Position numbers and translations under genes: made by a program. From Bryopsis sp. KO-2023 (lineage: Eukaryota > Chlorophyta > Ulvophyceae > Bryopsidales > Bryopsidaceae), in the NCBI GenBank assembly GCA_030272585.1, contig BSYQ01000008.1, positions 4,154,001-4,218,000 on the forward strand: a stretch of DNA of 64,000 bases. Direction: 5' to 3'. Under the pieces are notes generated by a model. It saw nothing but the letters and a program-made list of their open reading frames with translations, ran no database searches and was not told the origin of the DNA. Positions 1 to 10,003 of the stretch are shown one piece after another (position 1 is the stretch's first letter; every line of letters begins with the position of its first letter).

Positions 1-101
1 GGGGGAAGGCAGTTCACATCTTGTTCTGATGGGCTATTCTGAATTGGCTTTTTGAGATTGGAATTCGATTTGTTGTATTTCAAATTCACTTATGTTGGCA
101 G

Positions 102-1001
102 GGGGGCAACGAGTGGCGCCATGAAGGAGGATACGAAGCAAGATGGCTCGGCCTGGCCCAAATTCACATCCTCGTCACTGTTTTCCACTTGGACCCTGAA
201 AAAAGCATCGACTGGCTGGCATTGTTCGACGCGATTTTGGGTGCTGCTCTGCTGTTATGGAACGCATGGGCTGAAAACCATATCTGGACGCTGGCCATTT
301 CTGTGCGAGGGATGGTGACTGTCGTTCCCTACTGGAAACGCTGCAAACTGGCTCAAAATTTGCTTCGAACTATGGACACCAGCAATGACACTGTCTGGGG
401 CACCATTCATGGATATCTGGTCGGGTTGTCGGAGGCGATCATACTTGCAATCACTGGGTCCTTCGTTGTGTTGAATTCTGTGCTATGTCTGACCACCATT
501 TGGCCTTACGTGTGGTTCCCATACGCACTATATACGATCGCCCCGATTCTTTCTGGTGACGAGTTACAATGCCCAAAATTTTGGAAGAATAAGTCAACCA
601 CTCAGGTGTCAAAAGATGGCTCCACCGATCCGCACGAGAACCAAGGGTGTGGTGCGAAATCGGCTGGAAATTTTGTGAAACATGTCGAGATTGGAGAGGC
701 CGATCTTGCATTCATGGTCGGGGAAAACGAAGTGCTTTTCCCCACGAAAACGGATCTATCGGCAAAAATCTTTGACATGGTATCCATCGACCGAAGAGTG
801 GTGTTTTTTAAGTTCGTGCAGATTTTCATGTTTTACGTAGTTATTGCACAAGCTTTCGAAATCGCCTCAGTGGCAGGGATTAACGTTTATCACGGAGAGA
901 ACTATTGGGACGCTCTTTGGAAGGCTTCCTCTCCGGGGCCGGTGGATAGCCTTTGGGATGGGGGAAGCGTCTCCTCCAAGGCTATTTTGGAACTTCTTTA
1001 A
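102..1001 (+). CDS. C-terminal exon of an unrecognised multi-pass membrane protein (5' partial)
   Basis: This is the last exon of a gene that begins before the window. A 3' splice site (ttggcag) sits just before base 102, and the frame is open from there to a TAA at 1001, giving 299 residues. I see about four or five hydrophobic segments: around LVTVFHL, DAILGAALLLW, AIILAITGSFVVLNSVLCL, VWFPYALYTIAPIL and FVQIFMFYVVIAQAF. The loop between the last two is polar, with clustered Lys/Cys and an acidic patch (HVEIGEADLAFMVGENEV). I do not recognise the family and assign no function. An ATG-less start further in (TTG at 189) would be an artefact of ignoring the splice site. A TGTAA motif, the chlorophyte-type poly(A) signal, lies a few bases after the stop, but I did not see it after the other genes. 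Confidence 0.6.
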   Translation, partial: GGNEWRHEGGYEARWLGLAQIHILVTVFHLDPEKSIDWLALFDAILGAALLLWNAWAENHIWTLAISVRGMVTVVPYWKRCKLAQNLLRTMDTSNDTVWGTIHGYLVGLSEAIILAITGSFVVLNSVLCLTTIWPYVWFPYALYTIAPILSGDELQCPKFWKNKSTTQVSKDGSTDPHENQGCGAKSAGNFVKHVEIGEADLAFMVGENEVLFPTKTDLSAKIFDMVSIDRRVVFFKFVQIFMFYVVIAQAFEIASVAGINVYHGENYWDALWKASSPGPVDSLWDGGSVSSKAILELL

Positions 1002-2393
1002 ACATGTAAGGGGTTTTCGAGAAAGAAAAAGAGAAAGGAAAGGGAAAGGGATGGGAGGAAAGACCATTTTTATTTTTGGGTGCACATTTTGAAAAAAAAG
1101 GGCGGGCGGGCGGGGGGGAAGTGGAGGGAGGTTTTTATGGTTATCGGTCCCATTGTTTTTGTTTCATATGCTCGTTTTCCGAGCATTTAGCCTCATGTAC
1201 ATTGTGCGACGACCAAACTTTCGCTTCAATATGAAGGAATTTGTTTGCAATTTTGGTAGGAGATGTAGTTATTTGAGACGAGCCCCGGAGGATTGTCGTC
1301 CCGGGCTTGTCAACCTAGGTTGACTTGGAAGCCACTTTTCCAATGGGATATGAGGGTTTTTTCGGGTTTTTTTATATCTATATTGGGGATTGGGTTAAAA
1401 AACACACACATTTGAGTAGAAGATTTCGATGGAAATCAACTATGTGGGGTTGAGTTCGAAAAAGAAGGGGATTTAAACCTGTCGATTGTTTTTCTATTGT
1501 GATACCAACCCGGATAGAAAAAAAAGTGGGTTTGGGGGGAGGGTGGTTGAAGGGATTTTCGTCCCAGGGATGAAAAAAGAAGAAAAAAAAAGTAAAAAAA
1601 AAGAAAGAAAAAATGGGAAGGGGATGGTTGGAGATGTTGAAATATTAATATATACTGTGAATGTATAGTGGCCTTAAGCTTAATTTCTCGCTGATAGGAG
1701 CACAAAATTTTGAGGGGGGGCTGGAATTCGAAGACAAAAAAATTAAAAAAAAGGGAAAAAAAGAAAGAAAAAAAACCCGGAACGTTAGAATAGGGGTGCA
1801 GGGAGCTAACACACAAACAAAACTTATCAACGATTTTGAGACGAACTGGTAAAAAAGAAGCTTGGAGATTTTCGCTTTCGTGGATTTTATCTGACTTTGA
1901 AAAAAAAGAAAAAAAAAGAAAAAAGGACAAGCGAAAACAAAAGAAAAGAAAGTGTAGGTCCAGAAATTTTTTATCAAAGCTGAAACCAACCGGAAAAAAA
2001 GAAAAAAAAGAAGTTTTGGATAAAGATGGGGGGGAGCATTGTTTCTTGAAAGATCAGCCAAGCTTGATTGATTTTTGTTTAAGTATAAAGAAAACATACC
2101 AAAAAAAAACAGAACAAGGTTTTTCGGGGACCTACACACACGTAAGGGATAAAATGTTCGTCGAGGAAAACTCCTGGGTGGCGGCTGCGCTCGCGGTACC
2201 CATTTTCAATTCATCGATGTTTGTATTTTTTATATTAAATATTTTTGTCTTTTTTTTAATTCTGGAGAGAGAGGGAGAGAGATGTCGTAGCGTCTGGAGG
2301 ATTTACGCACGGTGGCTGGACGGTCGCTGCTGGTGTTGGTTTGTAAGGACTTAAATTGTTTAACAAAGCATAATATCTGCACGCATGTGTTTT

Positions 2394-2424
<31 letters not shown>

Positions 2425-3165
2425 CCGCTTTTTGGGTTGCTCTCTTCTTTGCCCAATGAAGCTGGTTTTTATTTGAAAAAAAGCAAGGAAAATAGAATGA
2501 CATGTCAGTCATGGGTTTCTGTGTTGCAAAATCCCATCGTCAAATCAAACTGGCTCATTAATACGTTGTTTGATAGAATGGTGAATTTCGGATCAGTAGG
2601 GGGAAAAGGGCAAACTCAGCCAAAACCACGAGATACCTCTATCCCGCAAGCTGATTGTTTTGACCAGCAAAAGCACTGCAATGGACGTCTCTCTCTTTTT
2701 CAGTGGAAGAGGGGAGGTTATGTGATCAGCAATGTACCCCCAGTCTCACTTGGCCTTCCATTGAAAAGATGCCAAAAACATAGCAGAGCGTGTGTTCCTA
2801 CTAAATTATCTGATTCTTTTTATGCCTTTCGGATTATCTGATAGGAGAATTGTTTCGTTGTCAGTAGGCTTTTGAAGTGGCAAAACAATAAAACCCGCAC
2901 AGGGTTCCCTTCTCAAATATCTCAGGAAAATCAATTCAACAGCAAAACGCCTACAGCAGCGAGCAAGAGGAAATAATCCAACTTGAGACAACCTATCGTC
3001 CAAAAAAAAAAAAGACGAAGCGGTGTTCCCCTAAATCTCAAATTTTCAATTGCGAAAGAATAAAAGAATGTCAAAATCTCAAGTCATGGGCAGCAGTCAG
3101 TGCTTTCTTTGTTTCTTTTGTTTGTTTGTTTTTCTGGTGGTGTTTTTTTTTGCTTTTTCTTCCCG
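1002..3165. other. Intergenic region, purine/pyrimidine-rich
   Basis: No gene is supported here. From about 1560 to 2130 the + strand is dominated by A/G runs, which create long but meaningless Lys/Glu-rich frames on + and Phe/Ser-rich frames on -. A short G/A stretch lies near 2265-2282 and a (TG)n tract at 2395-2419. The 3' end of LPA1, transcribed from the - strand, abuts this region at 3166, so its 3' UTR must lie in the upper part. Confidence 0.6.
2395..2419. repeat. (TG)n microsatellite
   Basis: About twelve uninterrupted TG units. It is one of several TG/CA tracts in the window and is not associated with a mobile element here. Confidence 0.9.
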
Positions 3166-4864
3166 TCACACTTTGCCGTCGAACCCATCACCGAAACCTT
3201 TCCATAATCCTGGACAGACAATGAAAAAAAAACAGAACAAAGAGTTGAGAAGCGATGCTAAGAAATTGGGTAAAGCTTCGAACATGTGTGTGTTTTGGAA
3301 AATTCAAGGAGTATCAATCGACAGAAAATTCATTTGGGACCTCCCCACTCCCCCCCCCCCAAAAAAAAAGCAAGAAAATTCTCTGCAATGCATTAACTCA
3401 GTTAAATATATTTTTACATGGGTTGCTTCGCTTATCCTTTTTTCCTCTTTTCTTTTCATTTTTTTTTTTTGGGGGGGGGGGGAGAGGGGAGTTATATAAC
3501 CAACAGAGAGAGCCATGAGAAATGCACTAGAAGGAATATAAATAAATATAATTTAATATAAGAAACCAATAAAATTAAGGAATTACCTTCATTGGGGGGC
3601 AGCTCATTGGCAAATCTCTCGAATGGAGGTGGCAGACCCTGACCCAAAAAAAGTGCCAATTTCAAAACAAATAAACAAATGGGTCCCTGGAAGGCCAGAA
3701 AACACAAAACAAAAAAAGCCTGTCGATAAACAGATGGGCGGCACAGACAACAAAAAAGGAAAAACTCTCACCACTCCACTGGATCGCACCCTCCCATCCA
3801 TTCTCATCCCAATATACAGTCCCTTTTCTTTCGCCCGGTCGAGTTCAACCCCTGCCTCACCAAGCTGGTCCTTAAACCACCTTATTGTGCACACCCAAAA
3901 ACCAAAAAAAAAACACCACGAGAATTAAATGCTGGGAAAAACATATTTTACAGGGCTGACAGTGCACAGGAAAAAAAAAAAACGCTTCACAACGGTGGAT
4001 TCACAGGGGTCCAAAACCCTGCCCCCACTTTTTTCACTTTTTTTTTTCTTTTTTTCTTGTGGGTTTTTCAGGGGTTTGGAACAGCTGATAATAGATCCAT
4101 AGAGCGGCCACGAGTAGTGAGGAGGTGAAAACAAAATCAAAAATTGCTCGAAAGAAAAGGAGAAGCAAAAAAAGTGAATGAAGATATGTACCCAGTCCAT
4201 GCGTTTTTCCCGACTGCAGTGCCTTTCCATCTCAGATCGGCTTGCTTTGCAGGTTCAGAGGTGCCGGAATCGCCTGAAAAAAAAATCAACCCCTGTCAAA
4301 AGACATGAAAACACAGGGCAAAACCAGTGCAAAACATTGGGGCGAAACCCACTCTCCATTATTTTCAGGCCTGCTACCTAAAACACTGGGATATGCCTTT
4401 CACATTTCTGTTGATCTATTTCTGCCAACCTTCTCAGCCAGAAACAAAGTTTTTTTTATCTACAGTGAGTTGAGGGCCCGCCCCACTGCCATTTCCCCCC
4501 TCTCTTTTTTTTAGCAAAGGAGCATAATTGTTTTTTGAGGGACCTTCAACTTCGACCCGGGGAAAGGGGGAAGGGAGCAGTTCCAAAAACGTTTTCTGGC
4601 ATTACCGAAAATTGGGGCTTCGATGATGAAAGTTGCGCATCGGATTAATTTTTCTCGGAACTCTTCGGCCACTTCCATGGCTCCTGAAATTTGGTCCTCG
4701 CTTCCAGCAAGTATGATCTGCATCCACCCCCCCCCAAAAAACATAAATTCCACAAATTTCAAAATAAGCCACCCAACCCCACCCCCAACGAAAAAAAAAA
4801 ACAAAAAAACAAAAAAAACAGAAACAAGGAATCCGCGCACCCATCAACAGGATATATATATGTA

Positions 4865-4901
<37 letters not shown>

Positions 4902-7900
4902 AATTGGTGTTTGTTTTTACAGAAATGTTCATACAGACCCAAATCTGCCCGCGACTCTTCGCTTTCACATATAGCCGCAAAATCTAACTTCTGAAAAGTA
5001 AAAGAAAACTTATCGACCCCACGGTCGACAAGTAAGATCCCATTTCTTCTTCACTCCAAGTAAAAAATGCCCGAGGGGCTCCAGCTGCTCAATAAAATGG
5101 TCCCAAGCAAGATTGGACGAAGCATAAGCTTCAAATAAAGGTTGTCTCAGATGCTCATATAGACCACAAGAAAAAATAATGTGGTCCCTGTCCTCCGTAT
5201 GAAAACCACAATCACACTGGGTGCGTGTAGTACCTAAAACCTTGAACCTACTCAAATACTGATAACACGGAAAATGCCCGGAAAGAACTTGGGCCACCAA
5301 ACTGCTGTGGGGCTTAGCTAACTGCACTGTCCAACACTTATTGTGCTCAAAGAAAATCCCCAAAGACCGTGGACCACTCCCTTTTGCACTCAAACTCAAC
5401 CAGGTGTTTTGTCGTGTGTTCAACCAAACGTCTACCTGAGCCATCCTTTGCTTGAACCAAGAACGGCCAGGATTAGAAACTTGGACTTGTAAATCCGGAG
5501 CAAACTGTTCCTCCACAAGATCAGAGTTTCGTTGGAAGTCCCGAAGCTCCACCTTGAGCTGGGCCTCCCACGGCGTGGTCGTAGCCCCAGTTCTCTCTAA
5601 GAGATGCTGAGGGAAGGAGAGCTTGCCCCGGGAAATGCTGCGGAATAAATCCATCAGCACCATCCTGACAATCTGTAAATCAATAGTGAAAAGACCCACC
5701 AATGCATGCACACTTTCATAGCTGGTTGTCTTCAAACAACCCAAAATAAGAACCCCTGCCTTTCGAATAACTTGACCGAGTTTTTTCTTGTCGTTCTCCT
5801 TGAGAAAACATCCCCATAACTCTAGACCATAGCACATCATGGGGACAATACTGCATCTCACCAAAAGGTTGGTAACTGAGATACGAGGACCCCAAAACAA
5901 CTTGCAAACCCGGCGAACGCTATGCAATCTATTGACCATCTTTTCAATCAACTTGTCGACGTGGGTCTTGAAAGTCAAATCCGAATCTATCCATAACCCC
6001 AAATACTTGAAAACAGAAACCTGTGGGATGGAGGAACCCTGCACTTGAAAGCGAAGAAGCCGACCCTGAAAAGAGTGGGGGCATTCCAACACTGCACATT
6101 TTGGCCAACTCAGTTGCAAGCGGGCCTGGTGGCACCAGTTTGCTACCATGCCCAAGTCAGATTCCAAAACCTCCTTGATACGAGACTGAGCAACCCGCGT
6201 AACTAAAGCTAAATCATCCGCAAAGCCCTGAAAGTGTGACTGAAGGGGGAGGTAAAACACCTCATCCAGCAGCACCAAAAACAGAGTAGGGCTGAGGGGA
6301 CTGCCTTGAGGACAGCCCGTCATGATCGAATGAACAAAGGATTTATTCTGGATCCGTAAAACTGCCCTCCGGTGAACTAAGAAAGAATCCACAAGTGTCA
6401 CTAAATAATCCGGGAACTCTAAATCCAACATTCGAGAAAGAATTTTAGTATTCCAAGTAGTGTCAAATGCTGATTTAATGTCCAGAAAAGAGGCCCACAC
6501 CGGGTGCCCATCTCGTTTCGCTTGATGCAATTTACCCAACATAACCCGCAAGGCATCAGTGCAACTCCGATGTCGCCTGAAACCGTACTGATGCTCTGAA
6601 AGTTTCCCAGTAGATTCTAAAAACTCTTGGATTCTGTTTTGTAAAATCGATTCGAAAATTTTCCCCAACACCGAAAGTAAGGAGATCGGTCTAAGACAAG
6701 AAACCGCCTGATTATGGGTTGGAGATTTAGGAACAGGAACCACGGTGGCCTGCTTCCACACTACAGGAAATGTCTCCAACCGGATGCAACTGTTGAAAAT
6801 GTGCACCAGAATTGGAAGTAAAAGAACCCAACATTTCTTCAACAAAGAAGGGCTAATGCCGTCGGGGCCAGGGGCCGAAAAGGGACGGACTTTCTTGATT
6901 CTAGACAAAACTTCGACACCAGTTATCAGAGGGCCAGGTTGAGGCACGCGGGAAGAGCGCCAGTGATTCACCTGGGTCTCAAATGGTTGGTGTTCCACAC
7001 CCATATCCACAGGGGATGTAGGGAAAAACTTCCGACCTAACTGTTCACTAATTTGCTCTGCGTCGCTAATAACCTCATCATCTACCCGCACAAACGAAGT
7101 GTGCACCCGACAGTGTTTGTTTTGAATGTTTTTCATGTACCTCCAACATGTCTCGGAGGTGAGCTCCGCAGATGTCTCCCTCCAATGGACTTGCTTTGCC
7201 TCTTCAAGAGTGGCCTTGAAGGTGGTCCGTGCGGTTCGGGCAGCAGCTTGGAGGTCCACATTGACAGGGAAACCATGACGCCGCCTGTACCGTTTGACCC
7301 GGCGCTGGGCACGCACGTGGGCCTGATGTGCCTCCTTCACTTCGGGTGTCCACCATGGACGGTTGGAGCCCCTAACTCGAAAAACTGGGACATGGCGCTT
7401 TGCTTCCTCCAACAAGCAAGCTTGGAAGTCGTCAATCCTACAGGACAGTTCACCAGCAGAGTGCACAAGATCCCACCCAAAAACGTCCCAATGGTTGTCT
7501 GAAATCGTCCTTTCGAGCCCAGGGATCAAATTGTCCCAATCAGTGTTCCTCCAGTTCAGTCTAGTCTCATGGTCCTCTAACACACTCCCACACCGAACTG
7601 CAAACCGAATAAGGTTGTGGTCGGTAAGCCTATCCGCAACATCAAACACTTGCCAACTCGTCACGAGATGTGCTGAGTTAGTAACCGTAATATCAAGATC
7701 AAATTCTTCTCCATTGTGGTGCACATATGTAGCTAAACTATCCTTGTCATTCAAAACCTGTAAATCGTGATCCACCAAGAAATCCATAACTTTTTGCCCT
7801 TGAGCATTGGGTCGAGAGACCCTCCGACTCCACCAGGGACTGCACCCATTGCAATCCAATCCCACAAAAAGAACCCGGTTAGAAAACTGGTCACAAGCTG

Positions 7901-8269
7901 CGTGAATTGCACTAAGCCCTTCAGCATTTCGAGTCCGAGGAGCCACGTAACCAGAAAGAAAAACCAACTCCCTCCCTCTCTCTAATACGGAAACTGCAGC
8001 CCACCGACCACAAGGAGAGTGAAGCAAAGAGTAAAGAATAGTGGACCTGACCAACACTAGGGCAAGAACTTGCCTGGCCTCAACCTGAGGTAAACAAACG
8101 TCAAAACCTAAAAACTTCCTCGCGTTCACAAGTCCCCAAGGAGGATCTTGTAAAAGCCAAATATCGACCCCCCTGTTCACAGGGCGACCAATGTGTGTAT
8201 CAATTGCAGCTTGGGATTTCCGACAGTTCAACTGAGCAATATTCCAAAAGGACCTAGATCCCATCGTCC

Positions 8270-8302
<33 letters not shown>

Positions 8303-9969
8303 GGTTACCGCTTGCGCGGTCGGGAGACCGTAACTGGGGCTGCTTGGTCGGCTGCGGGCATGTCGCGGCCAAAGGGTATGGGCTCCGGGTGGAAGGAAGG
8401 AAGGGGCACAGAGTTCTGCCCGGCAGAACCATCCGGGGCTGTTGCTGGGGGCCTGGGTCTCTCATTGTAGCGGGTCACTGTCACGTACTTGTAGTTACAA
8501 AGGATGCAATTCCCATTCTTGAGAATCAGCTTGTATACCGCTTGGCTCACCCACAGCTTCACTGTCAAGGAGGGGAGGTAGGTGAAGCGAGAGCCATCAG
8601 CCTCGTCAGGTACACGCCGGTTGAATCTGTTGCCAAACAGAAAATGATCCTTGGAGATGGAGGTAGAGTCCGTGTCCCACATGTCCTGGTTGGAGTGAAG
8701 GATTTCCTCGATTAAGGCATCCCCCTCCCAGCCATGCTCCACCCCCTTCACTGCAATGGGGATTTTCCCGGCAGTCAAGGCCACGGTAGGGAGGAAAATG
8801 CTCCATGCTTGTAGGGGACCTTCCTCGAAACAAACTTCTGTTGGTAATTTCTCTTGGGCGGTGGAAAAACTGGTGGTAGTGAATTGCACATAATGGATGT
8901 GCTGCCTGTCCGTCCGGATGTCCTCCACGTCACCGCGAGACAGTCCATGAGGTTGCAGATACTGTAACAAGTGCATCTGGAAGGCGCCAATCCCAGTGAC
9001 CGGGGCTGATGGGGCAGGTACAAATTTGAAGGATCTCGTGTCATCTCTCAAGGTTTTCCGCATTGCAGCAGTTTTCTTGGCAGCGGCAGAGGGTCTCTTC
9101 CGGGGGAAGACCACAGTGGATGCTGGGGGACCTGAATTCTTCACCTTGGAGGCCCATGTGGGTTTGGGCATGGGTGGGGCTTGAGCTTGGGCTGATGGGG
9201 GTGGAGGGGGTGGGTGCTCCACATCACCACAGGGTGCAGTGAAAGTGGCAGAGGTCCTCATCATGCGGGCATGCAATTGAGCGCCAGCCAATCCCATTTC
9301 CAGTCCAGTAGCTTCATGTTGGAGGAGCTGCACCTGGTGGAGAGTGTCCTTGACGTCTGCAGGATCAAGGGCGTCACTCGTCGAAATCTGCTCCAGAAGG
9401 CGCACGACCTTGGCTAAGGAAGTAGTAACTCGAGAGGTATGCGCGTGGACAGAGGTCAGCACGCCGTCGAGACACGTATGGAGCTCTTTCAGGATGTGCG
9501 CCCCTTGATGGGACGAAACTGGAGGTGGAGGTGGTGACGAAAAACGTCGTCGTCTGTGGTCGTCGAAGTCGACAGGGCTTGGAGCGCGCTTGGTGGCCTC
9601 AGCGGGGGACGCCACAGCCGGGGGGCCAGGGCTGGAAACCCGGGCATCGCGAGGTTGGGCGATGTCCATCTCATCTTCAGATCCATCCGAGGCTGCGGGG
9701 GCAGGGACGGGAGCGCCTGCAACAGCGGTATCAGGGGGGTGGACGGCGTCAAGTTGCGCCTGCAACCAGGCGCTAACAAAAACGCGGAACTCGTTGACTG
9801 TTCCATTGCGGCTCTTGGAGTAGCCTGGAATGCGCAGATCTTTACACAGCGTCTGAAGAGTGACGTGTGAGGCTTTGGGTATCAAAGGCAGAAGGCTCTG
9901 GTAGTATTCCGGTAGTTCGCCCGGAGAGCCGGGAGGGCGAGGCAAGGTCGCAGGCATCGCGCAGAATGT

Positions 9970-10003
<34 letters not shown>

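Larger units (their letters stand above)
4900..9970 (-). mobile_element. Full-length two-ORF non-LTR retrotransposon (LINE, APE-type) in LPA1 intron 4
   Basis: About 5.07 kb, same orientation as the host gene. ORF1 is 9957-8305 and ORF2 is 8264-5010, both uninterrupted. The 5' UTR is only about 13 bases, and about 110 bases follow the ORF2 stop before the flanking repeat. There is no poly(A) tail; instead the element sits exactly between (GT)n tracts at 4869-4899 and 9971-10002. ORF2 has an APE-like endonuclease, a reverse transcriptase with FADD and a C-terminal CCHC knuckle, as in the R1/Jockey/I group. Some R1-clade elements are known to target microsatellites. The intact frames suggest a recent insertion. 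Clade is inferred from motifs only. Confidence 0.88.

Noticed and set aside
1436-2139. Long Phe/Ser-rich - strand frames
   Set aside because: They are products of A/G-rich DNA, with no domain or splice support.
4907-4993. Possible extra LPA1 exon just 3' of the LINE ORF2, after a good splice acceptor (KLDFAAICESEESRADLG)
   Set aside because: It lies between the LINE stop codon and the GT tract, so it belongs to the LINE 3' UTR; LPA1 exons 4 and 5 already join in phase and in homologous order without it.
8344-9870. Several + strand frames opposite LINE ORF1
   Set aside because: Shadows of the ORF1 coding sequence.
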